DNA of 64,000 nt from Pelagimonas sp. (GCA_025210345.1 JAOARX010000030.1:79181-143180), one strand, 5' to 3'; counted from the stretch's first letter, positions 9,195-18,476 are shown. The notes: generated from the letters alone by a model not told the origin. Numbers and translations are program-made.

Positions 9195-9583
9195 ACACTG
9201 TGATCGAAACATATTTTGCCGCGTTCAATCGGGGCGATGTGGATGCCATGCTGGCGTGTCTGTCAGACGACATTCAGCATCACGTGAACGAAGGCCAGAT
9301 TCGCACCGGCAAAGACGCGTTTCGGGCCTTTTGTGAACATATGAACCGCTGCTACCGCGAAAATCTGACCGATATGGTTGTGTTCGCCACGCCCGATGGC
9401 ACACGCGGCGCGGCCGAATTCACCGTGAACGGCACCTATCTGGAAACAGACGAGGGGCTGCCCGCGGCCAGGGGGCAATCCTATAAGCTTCCGGCGGGAT
9501 CGTTCTTTACGCTGGAAAATGACAAGATCACCCGGGTTGTGACCTATTACAATCTTTCCGACTGGGTTCGTCAGGTCTCATGA
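9191..9583 (+). CDS. SnoaL-like / ketosteroid-isomerase-related protein
   Basis: A 130-residue NTF2-fold protein. The N-terminal helix TYFAAFNRGDVDAMLACLSDD and the strand pattern ending in FFTLENDKITRVVTYYNL are typical of the SnoaL_2/ketosteroid-isomerase-like family, small pocketed proteins that are either isomerases or of unknown role. I start at the ATG at 9191, which overlaps the phosphatase stop codon (ATGA); four earlier residues are possible but are not supported by a ribosome-binding site. It is coupled in turn to the next gene by a second ATGA. The substrate is unknown. Confidence 0.8.
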   Translation: MNTVIETYFAAFNRGDVDAMLACLSDDIQHHVNEGQIRTGKDAFRAFCEHMNRCYRENLTDMVVFATPDGTRGAAEFTVNGTYLETDEGLPAARGQSYKLPAGSFFTLENDKITRVVTYYNLSDWVRQVS

Positions 9584-10167
9584 TCCGGGTTGAGGCGTTG
9601 ACCGGTCAGGCGCTCGATGCGGCGCTTGATGATGTTGCCCGCCTGCGCATCACGGTGTTTCGCGCCTTTCCCTACCTTTATGATGGTGATCTCACCTATG
9701 AACGCGATTACCTGCAAACCTATCGGGACAGCGCGGGCGCGGTGTTGGTGGGGGCGTTTGACGGGACGCGGTTGATTGGCGCCGCCACCGGCACGCCGCT
9801 TGAGGATCACGCCGAAGATTTCGCAGGTGCGTTCAGCGGCTTTGAAACACCCCTGTCCGATATTTTCTATTGCGCGGAATCGGTGCTGTTGTCCGACTAT
9901 CGCGGGCGTGGGATTGGCCATCGGTTTTTTGACCTAAGAGAGGCGCATGCCCGCGCGCTGGGCCGAACCCATTGTGTCTTTTGTTCTGTTGTCCGCCCCA
10001 CGGATCATCCGCAACGCCCCGCTGACTATGCGCCGCTTGATCCGTTTTGGCGCAAGCGCGGGTACAGCCCGCTGCCCGGTGCGTGCGCCCAGTTTGAATG
10101 GAAAGACATCGACCACCCCCACACCACGACGAAACCCTTGCAATTCTGGATGCGTTCACTGGCTTAA
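9580..10167 (+). CDS. GNAT family N-acetyltransferase
   Basis: A 195-residue acetyl-CoA-dependent transferase. The acetyl-CoA loop is visible as DYRGRGIGHRFFD, preceded by the beta-strand segment FYCAESVLLS. It starts with an ATG overlapping the stop of the upstream gene. The C-terminal half contains CVFCSVVRPTDHP and LDPFWRKRGY, the family's beta-6/7 region. The acceptor cannot be told; adjacent GNAT and nitrilase-like genes occur together in several proteobacteria and may act on one small molecule, but that is inference. Confidence 0.82.
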   Translation: MIRVEALTGQALDAALDDVARLRITVFRAFPYLYDGDLTYERDYLQTYRDSAGAVLVGAFDGTRLIGAATGTPLEDHAEDFAGAFSGFETPLSDIFYCAESVLLSDYRGRGIGHRFFDLREAHARALGRTHCVFCSVVRPTDHPQRPADYAPLDPFWRKRGYSPLPGACAQFEWKDIDHPHTTTKPLQFWMRSLA

Positions 10168-10219
10168 AGGCATGTCTTGTGTCAACATATTCCCTGGGAC
10201 GCATCGTTTGGAACACCCT

Positions 10220-11104
10220 ATGAAAATTGCAACTGCGGCTTACCCGATGGATTTCTTGCCGGATTGGCAAGCCTACGAAGATAAAATCACCAAATGGGTT
10301 TCTGAGGCGGCGGTTCACGGGGCTGAACTGATGGTGTTCCCGGAATATGGCGCGATGGAACTGGCGACTTTGGCCGGGCGCGAGACCGCGCTGGATCTCC
10401 AGGCCAGCCTGCGCGCGGTGTCCGACCTGATGCCAAGGGCGGATGCCTTGCATACGGCGTTGGCCCGTCAATACGGCGCCCATATTCTGGCGGCATCCGC
10501 ACCGGTGTATGATCGCGCGCTGGGGGATCTTCCGGTCAATCGCGCGCGCCTTTTTGCGCCTTCCGGGGATATGGTCGTGCAGGACAAGCAGATCATGACC
10601 CGGTTTGAGCGCGAAGATTGGGGGATCGCCGCTGGCGGGGCGTTGACCGTGTTCGACACTGTGTTGGGCAAAATCGGCGTGCTGATCTGCTATGACAGTG
10701 AATTCCCCTTGTTGGGACGCGCCCTGTCTGACGCCGACATCCTTCTGATGCCGTCATGCACCGAAGCCCTGTCCGGGTATTGGCGGGTGCGCATCGGCAC
10801 CATGGCGCGCGCGTTGGAAAACCAATGTATCGCGGTCATGGCCTCGACCGTGGGCAGCTGTGACTGGTCTGAGGCGGTGGATGAAAACACCGGGGCCGGG
10901 GGCGTGTTCGGCCCGCCAGACAAAGGCTTTCCCGATACGGGGGTGATCGCCCTTGGGGCGTTGAATGCCCCCGGCTGGACCTATGCGGATGTCGATCTTG
11001 GGGCTGTGCGCACCGCGCGGACCGATGGAACACAATTCAACCGCCGTCACTGGAGCGATCAGACCGGGCGCGATCAGACCGCCCCGATCCGCGTTTTGAC
11101 GTGA
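10220..11104 (+). CDS. Carbon-nitrogen hydrolase (nitrilase superfamily)
   Basis: Amidase or nitrilase-fold enzyme hydrolysing a C-N bond. The 294-residue protein carries the full Glu-Lys-Cys triad: E42 in VFPEYGAMEL, K123 in VVQDKQIMT and C157 in GVLICYDSEFPLL. The ATG at 10220 is favoured because MKIATAAYP is the usual first beta strand; an ATG at 10172 would add 16 residues. Position just after the GNAT gene, with a 52-base gap, suggests cotranscription. The closest described class seems to be the predicted amidohydrolases found next to acetyltransferases; the substrate is unknown. Confidence 0.86.
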   Translation: MKIATAAYPMDFLPDWQAYEDKITKWVSEAAVHGAELMVFPEYGAMELATLAGRETALDLQASLRAVSDLMPRADALHTALARQYGAHILAASAPVYDRALGDLPVNRARLFAPSGDMVVQDKQIMTRFEREDWGIAAGGALTVFDTVLGKIGVLICYDSEFPLLGRALSDADILLMPSCTEALSGYWRVRIGTMARALENQCIAVMASTVGSCDWSEAVDENTGAGGVFGPPDKGFPDTGVIALGALNAPGWTYADVDLGAVRTARTDGTQFNRRHWSDQTGRDQTAPIRVLT

Positions 11105-11112
11105 CTTAGCCC

Positions 11113-11141
11113 TTGAATTCTTGGCTCTAAAGGCCCATATG
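11113..11141 (+). promoter_or_regulatory. Possible sigma-70-type promoter of infA
   Basis: TTGAAT at 11113-11118 and CATATG at 11136-11141 are separated by 17 bases, 41 bases upstream of the infA start. The -35 box matches the consensus well and the -10 box poorly, so this is a modest candidate. Confidence 0.3.
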
Positions 11142-11182
11142 AAGCCAGCCCCGACATTCGGGGTGCCAATTCAGGAGAGACC

Positions 11183-11401
11183 ATGGCCAAGGAAGATACG
11201 CTCGAATTTCCCGGTGTCGTCAAGGAACTCCTGCCCAATGCGACATTTCGGGTCGAGCTTGAGAACGGCCATGAAATCATCGCACATACGGCAGGTAAGA
11301 TGCGCAAGAACCGCATCCGTGTTCTGGCTGGCGACAAGGTGCAAGTTGAAATGACCCCCTACGATCTGACGAAGGGTCGCATCAACTATCGCTTTAAGTA
11401 A
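11183..11401 (+). CDS. infA: Translation initiation factor IF-1
   Basis: A 72-residue OB-fold protein that binds the ribosomal A site during initiation. The sequence is almost invariant: it opens [13 protein letters not shown], continues with [18 protein letters not shown] and ends [14 protein letters not shown] ribosome-binding site (GGAGA) precedes the ATG. A very strong hairpin terminator follows 24 bases after the stop. The next gene in the same direction, maf, lies beyond an opposite-strand gene, so infA is probably monocistronic or the last gene of the phosphatase-to-hydrolase series. Confidence 0.99.
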   Translation: MAKEDTLEFPGVVKELLPNATFRVELENGHEIIAHTAGKMRKNRIRVLAGDKVQVEMTPYDLTKGRINYRFK

Positions 11402-11425
11402 GCCGTCAGGCCTATGCCTAACGCA

Positions 11426-11456
11426 AAAAAGCGCCAGGGAGCCCCTGGCGCTTTTT
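11426..11456 (+). terminator. Rho-independent terminator between infA and the LRR gene
   Basis: A 14-bp stem (AAAAAGCGCCAGGG at 11426-11439, complement at 11443-11456) around a 3-base loop ends in a T-run. It lies between two convergent genes and has an A-run opposite the T-run, so it should stop transcription from both sides. Confidence 0.92.
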
Positions 11457-11470
11457 GTTTTGGGGCCGCG

Positions 11471-12694
11471 TTAGTCGACGATATAGAGCCGGGGCAGACC
11501 TGCCAGCACCGAGGCATCGGGGATGCTGGCCTTGCGGCGGCGCTCTTCTTCCGGGTCGCGCCGCAGCGGGCGGTACAGAAAAAGTGTACGCAGCTCGGGG
11601 GCTTGGGTCAGCGGGCTTAGATCCTGAACCGGGGTTCCCACAATCGCCAGATCCTCAAGGGCGGTCAGCGTGGCAATTGTGCTCAGGTCGCGTATGTTGG
11701 TCTCATTGAGATCCAGTTTGACCAGCCTGTCCAGGGTGGTCTGGCCCGGAAACTCTGCAAGGGCGGAGCCTTGCAACTCCAGGATCTGCAACTTGCGCAG
11801 CCCGGCCAGGGGGGTAAAGTCTGTGGCTGGTGAATTGTGCAGCTTGAGCTGCGTCAGTTCGAACAAATCCGAAAGCGCCGATAGATCCGTGGCGGGCATA
11901 TGGGACAGGTCGAGGTCTCGTAACTTGTGCTTGTCGCGCAGCGGGGTCAGGTCGCGAATATCCGTATGGGTCGCATGAAACACATCCAGGTCGTGCAGAT
12001 TGCGCAGCGGGTTCAGATCCTGGATCGGATTGTGGTTGATCACCAGCCGCTGGATATTGGTATTCTCCGCCAATGGCGACAGGTCGGTGATCTCGGTCTT
12101 GACCAGATACAGGCTTTTTAGCTGCGGCAGGTCGCGCAGAAACGTGAGCTCACCGGGTTTTGTGCCTTTCAGGGACAGGGACGTCAGGCGGGGCAATCGG
12201 GTCAGCGAAGAAAAATCCTGAACCTGTGATTCAACCACCGCCAGATGTTTCAAGTTCGGGAAACGCGTCAGCACCTCAAGCGTTTCGGCGTGGATACCAT
12301 CCAGCGCGATTCCTTTCAGCGCGTCAGAGCCTGCGACCTGATCCAGCCATGCGAATTCTGATCTGTGCACCGTGAGAGCCGTGGTCTGGGTGGTAAAGCA
12401 AGCGTCCTTGAATTCCAGCCCGACAAGCCCCTGCTTTTCACAGCGGACCGGCGCGGCTGGCGCGCTGTTTGGCGCGGCGCGCGTGCTGTGCGAGGGGGGC
12501 TCAGACGCAGGGGGTTTGGGCGCTGAAGGCTTGGAGGCCTGCGCGACGGTGTCTGGTGCGGAGGAGGGCGGGGTTGCGCGCTCTTCGGGTGACCAGAACT
12601 GAATATAGGCCACGACCGCGATCGCAACGGCCACACGTGCCAATGTCCCAGTGGAAACCAAATCAAACCTCGGATGTTCAACGGCGTTTTGCAA
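11471..12694 (-). CDS. Membrane-anchored leucine-rich-repeat protein
   Basis: A 407-residue protein with a short cytoplasmic N-terminus, one membrane segment (about residues 17-34) and a Pro/Ala/Ser-rich linker (38-82). Two Cys follow at about 85 and 99. About ten internalin-type leucine-rich repeats of 22-23 residues then cover 125-375, with the signatures NLKHLAVVESQVQDFSSL, LKSLYLVKTEITDLSPL and LRDLDLSHMPATDLSAL. The topology puts the repeats in the periplasm, where they probably bind a protein or glycan partner. It stands alone on the minus strand inside an otherwise plus-strand housekeeping series, which suggests a later insertion. I do not recognise a named orthologue. Confidence 0.82.
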   Translation of the reverse strand: MQNAVEHPRFDLVSTGTLARVAVAIAVVAYIQFWSPEERATPPSSAPDTVAQASKPSAPKPPASEPPSHSTRAAPNSAPAAPVRCEKQGLVGLEFKDACFTTQTTALTVHRSEFAWLDQVAGSDALKGIALDGIHAETLEVLTRFPNLKHLAVVESQVQDFSSLTRLPRLTSLSLKGTKPGELTFLRDLPQLKSLYLVKTEITDLSPLAENTNIQRLVINHNPIQDLNPLRNLHDLDVFHATHTDIRDLTPLRDKHKLRDLDLSHMPATDLSALSDLFELTQLKLHNSPATDFTPLAGLRKLQILELQGSALAEFPGQTTLDRLVKLDLNETNIRDLSTIATLTALEDLAIVGTPVQDLSPLTQAPELRTLFLYRPLRRDPEEERRRKASIPDASVLAGLPRLYIVD

Positions 12695-12840
12695 ATCTCA
12701 CGTCAATCTCAGGGGCGAATGCGCAATGAGGGCGGCGGGAATGTGGTAAGATCGTGGTGCCATAATCCTGCAATGCCATGCCGCTCTTTTCCTGCTGTCA
12801 AAGTTCCGATACACCCGCGTCAGTCCAGCGCGGAGACCTC

Positions 12841-13431
12841 ATGACAAAACCACGTTTCATTCTTGGATCCGGCAGCCCCCGGCGGCGCGAGTTGCTGGCA
12901 CAGATCGGTGTTGTTGCCGATGATATCCGCGCGCCTGATATTGACGAAACACCCCACAAAGGGGAATTGCCGCGCCCGTATTGTGTGCGGCTTGCGCGGG
13001 AAAAGGTTCTGGCGATCCCATCGGATGCGGATGAAATCACCCTGTCCTCGGATACAACCGTGGCGCTGGGGCGTCGCATTCTTGGCAAACCCCAAGATGA
13101 AAAAGAAGCGGCCGAATTCCTGATGATGCTGTCCGGGCGGCGCCATCGGGTGATCACGGCGGTGGCCGTGCGGCGGGGCGACCGGATCTGGGAAAAAGAC
13201 GTGGTCACGCAGGTGAAAATGAAAAGCCTGTCAAACCAAGAGGTCAACGCCTACCTTGGGTCCGGCGACTGGCGTGGCAAGGCGGGCGGCTATGGGATTC
13301 AGGGACCGGCGGGGGCCTTCATCCCGTGGATCAGCGGCTCGTTCACCGCGGTTGTGGGGCTGCCCGTGGCCGAGACCGCAAATTTGCTGATATCCGCCGG
13401 ATATCCACTTTATCAGGAGGATCTGTCATGA
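12841..13431 (+). CDS. maf: Maf-like nucleoside-triphosphate pyrophosphatase
   Basis: Maf/HAM1-fold house-cleaning pyrophosphatase that removes non-canonical or surplus NTPs and has been linked to septum inhibition. The 196-residue protein shows the start motif [14 protein letters not shown] (phosphate loop), then [17 protein letters not shown] and [17 protein letters not shown] chose the ATG at 12841, preceded by GGAG, because the upstream in-frame residues are not conserved. It overlaps the RNase gene by ATGA, the usual maf-rne-yacG arrangement. The motif SDTTV differs from the common ADTVV, a small variation in the active-site loop. Confidence 0.93.
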   Translation: MTKPRFILGSGSPRRRELLAQIGVVADDIRAPDIDETPHKGELPRPYCVRLAREKVLAIPSDADEITLSSDTTVALGRRILGKPQDEKEAAEFLMMLSGRRHRVITAVAVRRGDRIWEKDVVTQVKMKSLSNQEVNAYLGSGDWRGKAGGYGIQGPAGAFIPWISGSFTAVVGLPVAETANLLISAGYPLYQEDLS

Positions 13432-14459
13432 AGGGCAGCGTGATTGCACTGGATCACTGGCAGGGGCGCGAAGCGGCGGCCCTGATGCGCGATGGCCAGC
13501 TTGAAGATCTCTTGATCGACACGGATCTGCCGCGGCCGGGCACGATTTACCGCGCGGTGGCGGAACGTCCGGTGAAAGGGCAGGGGGGCATGTTCATGAC
13601 CACCCCCGACGGCCCCGCTTTTTTGCGTCAGGTCAAGGGGTTGCACCCGGGGCAGGCGATGCTGGTGCAGGTCACGGGCTATGCCGAACCCGGCAAAGCC
13701 ATCCCCGTCACCCAACGCATCTTGTTCAAATCGCGCTATGCGATCGTGACCCCCGGCGCGCCGGGCATCAATGTTTCACGCCGCATCAAAGATGATGACG
13801 CCCGTGATGCGGTGCTTGAGGCCGCGCATCAGGGCCTTACTGATGCCCCCCTGCCGCAGGGCGCGGGGCTGATCCTGCGGTCGTCCTGCACGGCGGACCT
13901 TGCGGATGAGATCGCGGAGGATGTGATTGCCATGGCGTCGCTGGCGGGGCAGGTGCTTGCCGATGCCGAGGGCGCGGCCGAGCTGCTGGTCGAGGGGGAT
14001 GGCCCCCACGCGCAGGCCTGGCGCGAATGGGTTGAGCCCGCTGCCATCGAATCCGAAGAGGGCGCGTTTGAACACCTGGGCGTGGCCGACGCCCTAGACA
14101 CGTTGAAATCCGCGCATGTGCACCTGCCCGGCGGCTATTCCATGATCATCGAACCCACCTCGGCGCTGGTGGCGATTGACGTCAACACAGGGGGCGATAC
14201 CTCGCCTGCGTCGGGGCTCAAGGCCAATATGGCGGCGTTCCGCGATCTGCCCCGACAGCTGCGGCTGCGCGGCCTTGGAGGGCAGATCATCGTTGATCCC
14301 GCGCCCTGTCCCAAGAAAGAGCGCCGCCAGCTTGAAGGGCTGTTGAAAGCTGGGCTCAAGAAAGAACCCACGGAAACCATCGTCGCGGGCTGGACCACGC
14401 TGGGGCTGTTGGAATTGCAACGCAAACGCGACCGGATGCCGATCAAGGGGCGCCTATGA
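13428..14459 (+). CDS. Ribonuclease E/G family protein
   Basis: Endoribonuclease of the RNase E/G catalytic-core type, 343 residues, shorter than RNase G (about 490) and much shorter than RNase E. The N-terminal S1-like region is reduced. The DNase-I-like catalytic half is clear: [17 protein letters not shown] with D251, and [19 protein letters not shown] with D290. These fit the two metal-binding aspartates of RNase E. The C-terminal zinc-link and scaffold regions are absent. A strong AGGAGG precedes the ATG, which overlaps maf, and its stop overlaps yacG. This compact form between maf and yacG is usual in Rhodobacteraceae; whether it does rRNA or mRNA processing cannot be read from the sequence. 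Confidence 0.85.
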   Translation: MKGSVIALDHWQGREAAALMRDGQLEDLLIDTDLPRPGTIYRAVAERPVKGQGGMFMTTPDGPAFLRQVKGLHPGQAMLVQVTGYAEPGKAIPVTQRILFKSRYAIVTPGAPGINVSRRIKDDDARDAVLEAAHQGLTDAPLPQGAGLILRSSCTADLADEIAEDVIAMASLAGQVLADAEGAAELLVEGDGPHAQAWREWVEPAAIESEEGAFEHLGVADALDTLKSAHVHLPGGYSMIIEPTSALVAIDVNTGGDTSPASGLKANMAAFRDLPRQLRLRGLGGQIIVDPAPCPKKERRQLEGLLKAGLKKEPTETIVAGWTTLGLLELQRKRDRMPIKGRL

Positions 14460-14650
14460 CCTGCCCGATCTGCGCCAAGGACACCGTCGCGGCCTATCGT
14501 CCCTTTTGCTCAAAACGCTGTGCGGATGTCGATTTGGCCAAGTGGCTGGGCGGGGGCTATGCCATCCCGTCCGAGGATCCCGAAGATGCACAAGAGGCCG
14601 CCGAGGCGCTTGAAACCCTGACGCAGACCCAAAATCAAAGGCCACACTGA
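14456..14650 (+). CDS. yacG: DNA gyrase inhibitor YacG
   Basis: Small zinc-ribbon protein that in E. coli binds GyrB and blocks its DNA binding. The 64 residues hold the zinc ligands C3, C6, C18 and C22 (MTCPICAK and FCSKRCADVDL), then LAKWLGGGYAIP, the family signature, and an acidic tail. The ATG overlaps the RNase stop codon and the yacG stop overlaps the start of the following PLP enzyme (TGATG), so four genes from maf onward are translationally coupled. Confidence 0.93.
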   Translation: MTCPICAKDTVAAYRPFCSKRCADVDLAKWLGGGYAIPSEDPEDAQEAAEALETLTQTQNQRPH

Positions 14651-15900
14651 TGTTTTCCGACGCGTTGCTTTCCCAGATCCGATCCCGCTTTGCCCATGTG
14701 GAAAGCTGCCCGTTTACCGGCCCACGGATCTTCTTTGAAAACGCGGGCGGGGCGTTGACGCTGAACTCGGTCGCGGAAACCTCGGCGCGGTTTTCGGCCA
14801 TTCCTGACAATCAGGGGCGCGACAACCCCGCCAGCCATGCTTTGGTCGAAATCATCGCCAAGGCGCGCGAAGACGTGAAGACGCTGTTCAAGGCCCCCGG
14901 CGGGTCGGTTCTGTTTGGTGAAAGCGGGACGGAACTGCTGTTTCGCCTGATACAGGACGCTTGTCTGGGGGCGAACCCCGGGGCGGTTGTCGGATCGACC
15001 TTGGAACACCCCGCATCGCGCAGCGCCGCGGATCGCTGGGCGCGGGTGTCCGGGCGGGCCCATGTGTTGATTGCACATGACGACGTGTCCGGCACGGTTT
15101 CACCCGAAGCCTATGCCGCCACCGTCACGCCCGATACCGCTGTGGTGACGATCCTGCACACCTCGCCGGTGACGGGCATGGGGATGGATCTCGCGGGCAT
15201 CACTCGTGCCGTGCGCGCCACGGCGCCGCATGCGCTGATCATCGTTGACGGCATCCAGCACGCCTGCCACGGGCAGATCGACCTGACCACGGCGGATGTG
15301 GATGGCTATGTGATCTCTCCGTACAAGGTGTTTTCGCGCCATGGATACGGCGTGGCCTGGGCCTCGGACCGGCTGACGGCGCTGGCGCATGATGCGCTGA
15401 TTGGCGCGCCCAAAGGGCAATGGGAACTGGGCACGCGTGACACCGGCGCCTATGCCACAATGTCCGATGTGGTTGAGTATTTCGAATGGCTGGGCGGGCA
15501 GGTGTCCGAGGAAACCACGCCACGCGCCCTGATCGAAGCGGCCGGAGAGGCGATCCACGCCCACGAAGCGACCCTGACAGATGCCATGGTCCATGGGACG
15601 GGCAATCTTTTGGGGCTCAAGGACATGCCCGGTGTCACGATCGTGGGCGGCGCGGACAACCCGGCGCGCGAAGGGCTTGTCAGTTTCTGGGTCGACGGAC
15701 GGCCCAGCCCGCAGATCGTCGATGCGCTGAACGCGGCGGGAATTCGCACCCACACCCGCAAGGCAGACCACTATTCCGGCAATGTGCTGACCCCCTTGGG
15801 GCAGGCGGATTGTATTCGCGTGTCGCTGGCGCATTACAACAGCCTGGCCGAAGTGCGTGATTTCCTGAACGCTATGAAAGACATGCTGGGGGTGGCCTGA
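14650..15900 (+). CDS. Aminotransferase class V (cysteine-desulfurase-like) PLP enzyme
   Basis: A 416-residue PLP-dependent enzyme of fold type I. Visible are FFENAGGALTLNSV near the N-terminus, HTSPVTGMGMDL, the PLP Asp/Gln/His region VDGIQHACHGQIDL and the Schiff-base Lys in YVISPYKVFSRHGYG. These fit the class V family, which includes cysteine desulfurases, kynureninases and isopenicillin-epimerase-like proteins. The C-terminal RTHTRKADHYSGNVL resembles the desulfurase-like group, but no mobile-loop Cys is obvious, so I would not call it IscS or SufS. It is coupled to yacG by TGATG. The substrate is unknown. Confidence 0.82.
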   Translation: MFSDALLSQIRSRFAHVESCPFTGPRIFFENAGGALTLNSVAETSARFSAIPDNQGRDNPASHALVEIIAKAREDVKTLFKAPGGSVLFGESGTELLFRLIQDACLGANPGAVVGSTLEHPASRSAADRWARVSGRAHVLIAHDDVSGTVSPEAYAATVTPDTAVVTILHTSPVTGMGMDLAGITRAVRATAPHALIIVDGIQHACHGQIDLTTADVDGYVISPYKVFSRHGYGVAWASDRLTALAHDALIGAPKGQWELGTRDTGAYATMSDVVEYFEWLGGQVSEETTPRALIEAAGEAIHAHEATLTDAMVHGTGNLLGLKDMPGVTIVGGADNPAREGLVSFWVDGRPSPQIVDALNAAGIRTHTRKADHYSGNVLTPLGQADCIRVSLAHYNSLAEVRDFLNAMKDMLGVA

Positions 15901-15958
15901 TCCCGGCCCCGTATGCGCGCCGCTGGACAAGACCCGTTGCACATGTTCTGGATAACCC

Positions 15959-16699
15959 ATGACGCAAACGACCGCTTCTTTCCCGCGCATTGATCCTGTT
16001 GGTCTCGACGGGGTGCTGGTGCGCTTTGCCGACCAGCTCTCGGAACCTGCCAACCGCGCGGCGCTGGCCCTGCGCGCCGACATTGAGCGCGCAACATGGG
16101 AGGGGGTCGAAGAGGCCTCGACCTCATTGGTATCGACCTATCTGCGATTTGATCCGTTGCATGTTTCGTTGCACGATCTCACCACGCGGCTGCGCAGCCT
16201 GCTGGCGCAAAAAGAGTATTACAGCGCAGCCCTGCCCGGGGGGCGGCGGTTGCTGCACATTCCAACGGTCTATGGCACGCAGCGCGCGCCGCAACTGCAA
16301 GAGGCCGCTGCGCTGGCCGGGCTAAGCACACAGGCCGCCATCGAAAGCCTGTCAGGGGCGCGTACCCGCGTGCTGACCATCGGGTTCGCCCCGGGTCAGC
16401 CCTATTGCGGCACGCTGCCCGCGTGTTGGGACATCCCCCGTCAAACGGCGCTGACACCACAGGTGCCGGTTGGGGCGCTGGTCGTTGCAATCCGGCAGTT
16501 TGTCCTGTTTTCGGTGTCGACCCCAACGGGCTGGCGGCATGTGGGGCAAACCGCAGCGCGACTGTTTCAGCCCACGCGCGCGCAGCCGTTCCTGTTGCGT
16601 CCAGGGGACGAGCTGTGTTTCCCGGCAATCTCAGCCGAGCGGTTCACAGCCCTGGAAGCGGCTGGGGAAAGCGGGATCGAAAGCGAGGCCCTGACATGA
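15959..16699 (+). CDS. pxpB: 5-oxoprolinase subunit PxpB (KipI family)
   Basis: One of three subunits of the prokaryotic ATP-dependent 5-oxoprolinase that opens the pyroglutamate ring to glutamate, a damage-repair and salvage step. The 246-residue protein has the KipI-type ending motifs VLTIGFAPGQPYCG and VPVGALVVAI, followed by TPTGWRHVGQTA, all typical of allophanate-hydrolase subunit 1 relatives. It overlaps pxpC by ATGA and heads the pxpBCA series, which makes the assignment firm. Confidence 0.92.
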   Translation: MTQTTASFPRIDPVGLDGVLVRFADQLSEPANRAALALRADIERATWEGVEEASTSLVSTYLRFDPLHVSLHDLTTRLRSLLAQKEYYSAALPGGRRLLHIPTVYGTQRAPQLQEAAALAGLSTQAAIESLSGARTRVLTIGFAPGQPYCGTLPACWDIPRQTALTPQVPVGALVVAIRQFVLFSVSTPTGWRHVGQTAARLFQPTRAQPFLLRPGDELCFPAISAERFTALEAAGESGIESEALT

Positions 16700-17703
16700 G
16701 CGCACTCCTTGTCAAGGCGGCCGGTCCCAGCGTGACGCTACAGGATCTGGGGCGCACGGGGTATCTGGCGCAGGGGCTGTCGCGCGGTGGCGCAATGGAT
16801 GTGTTGGCCCTGCATGAAGGTGCCGCTTTGTTGCGGCAGCCTGTTGGCACGGCATTGGAAATGGCCGGGTTCGGTGGCACGTTCGCGTTTACGCGCGCGA
16901 CCCGGATCGCCCTGACCGGCGCCCATATGCAAGCCCGGCTTGGCGGGGTGGCGCTGGTCTGGAACGCGTCGCACTTGGTTCCCGCCGGTGGTGTGCTTGA
17001 AATCGGCGGCGCGCGTGCGGGTGTCTATGGCTATCTGACCATTGGTGGCGGTCTGGATGTTCCCGTGTCGCTTGGACAGGCCTCGGCGCATCTGGCGGCG
17101 GGCATCGGAGCGCCGCTTCAGGCAGGCGATCGGCTGGGGCTTAGGCCGGATGCTGGGGGGGACGTGGGTCAGGTTTTGCCCCATGACGCCCGTTTCGATG
17201 GCGGGGATGTCCGCATCCTGCCCAGCTTGCAAACAGAGCTTTTCCCCAAAGAACTGCGTGATCGCTTTACCCATGAGACCTTGACCCGAGACACCCGGGG
17301 AAACCGCATGGGGGTGCGTTTGCTGCCCGGCGGGGAGGGGTTTGGCCTGCGCGCGGGCCAGGCCATTTTGTCCGAGGTGATCACCCGAGGGGATATCCAG
17401 ATCCCCGGGGATGGGGCGCCCTATGTCTTGTTGTCTGAATGCCAGACCACCGGGGGCTATCCCCGGATTGGAACCGTCATTCCTGCAGACCTGCCACGCG
17501 TGGCGCAATGCGCGCCGGGGGGACAGATGCGGTTTCGGTTCGTGACACGCGATGACGCACTTGCGGCCGAGGAGCAGGTCCGCGCGAAGATCACGGCGCT
17601 GCCCGGGCGTTGCGTGCCGCTTGTGCGCGATCCAAACGATATTGCGGATCTGCTGAGTTACAATCTGATTGACGGTGTAACCACCGGAAGGGAGACCCGA
17701 TGA
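16696..17703 (+). CDS. pxpC: 5-oxoprolinase subunit PxpC (biotin-dependent carboxyltransferase-like)
   Basis: Second subunit of the PxpABC 5-oxoprolinase. From the ATG at 16696, which overlaps the pxpB stop, it has 335 residues and begins with the family signature LLVKAAGPSVTLQDLGRTGY. Later segments GAHMQARLGG, YGYLTIGGGLDVP and ILSEVITRGDIQIPGDG match the allophanate-hydrolase subunit 2/KipA family. A longer frame from 16405 lies inside pxpB and is rejected. The stop overlaps the ATG of pxpA. Confidence 0.93.
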   Translation: MSALLVKAAGPSVTLQDLGRTGYLAQGLSRGGAMDVLALHEGAALLRQPVGTALEMAGFGGTFAFTRATRIALTGAHMQARLGGVALVWNASHLVPAGGVLEIGGARAGVYGYLTIGGGLDVPVSLGQASAHLAAGIGAPLQAGDRLGLRPDAGGDVGQVLPHDARFDGGDVRILPSLQTELFPKELRDRFTHETLTRDTRGNRMGVRLLPGGEGFGLRAGQAILSEVITRGDIQIPGDGAPYVLLSECQTTGGYPRIGTVIPADLPRVAQCAPGGQMRFRFVTRDDALAAEEQVRAKITALPGRCVPLVRDPNDIADLLSYNLIDGVTTGRETR

Positions 17704-18476
17704 AGACAGTTGATCTGAATGCCGACATGGGGGAGAGCTTTGGCGATTGGGTCATGGGGCAGGATGCCGAGATCCTCAAGGTCATCAGTTCGGCCAACGT
17801 TGCCTGTGGTTTCCACGCCGGCGACCCGGACGTGATGGCGCAGACCATGGCTTTGGCAAAATCCGAACGCGTCGGAATCGGTGCGCATCCGGGGTTTTCG
17901 GATCTTCAGGGCTTTGGTCGTCGGCGGATGCATCTGCCGGACAAGACGCTGCGTCACATGATCCAATATCAGATCGGCGCGGCACAGGGGATGGCGCGGG
18001 CCGCCAAGGCGGACCTGCGGCATGTCAAATTGCATGGGGCTCTGTCGAACATGTGCTCTGAGGATCAGGCGTTGTCCGAAGCCTGCTACGGGGCCGTGCA
18101 AGAGATCGCGCCGGACTTGATCATCATGGTCCTGGCCGCCACGGCGCAGCAAAAGGCCGTGGAAGAACTGGGCTGCCTGTGGGCGGGCGAGATCTTTGCC
18201 GACCGGGCTTATCATGCGGATGCGACATTGGTGGCGCGCGGCCAGCCCGGCGCGGTGATCCATGATCCGGGTGTGGCAGCGCCGCGAATCGTCAAGATGG
18301 TGCAAGCGGGGGCGATCACGCCCGAGACCGGTGACCCGATCCCGGCCGCGATCGATACGATTTGTTTGCACGGAGACGGGCCGACGGCTTTGGCAATTGC
18401 GCAGTCCACGCGCGCAGCCCTGCAACGGGCGGGCATTGAAATTGCGTGTTTCCATGGTCGCCGGGGGCGGTTCTGA
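17700..18476 (+). CDS. pxpA: 5-oxoprolinase subunit PxpA (LamB/YcsF)
   Basis: LamB/YcsF-family catalytic partner of PxpB and PxpC in ATP-dependent pyroglutamate cleavage. The 258-residue protein opens with the signature VDLNADMGESFGDW and continues ISSANVACGFHAGDP, GIGAHPGFSDLQGFGRR and LRHVKLHGAL, all diagnostic. It closes the pxpBCA operon. The stop codon is followed immediately by an inverted-repeat-rich intergenic element that may act as the terminator. Confidence 0.96.
   Translation: MKTVDLNADMGESFGDWVMGQDAEILKVISSANVACGFHAGDPDVMAQTMALAKSERVGIGAHPGFSDLQGFGRRRMHLPDKTLRHMIQYQIGAAQGMARAAKADLRHVKLHGALSNMCSEDQALSEACYGAVQEIAPDLIIMVLAATAQQKAVEELGCLWAGEIFADRAYHADATLVARGQPGAVIHDPGVAAPRIVKMVQAGAITPETGDPIPAAIDTICLHGDGPTALAIAQSTRAALQRAGIEIACFHGRRGRF

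Noticed and set aside
14456..14700. tRNA expected near yacG
   Set aside because: Some relatives have a tRNA gene near yacG, but here the genes overlap directly and no cloverleaf was seen.
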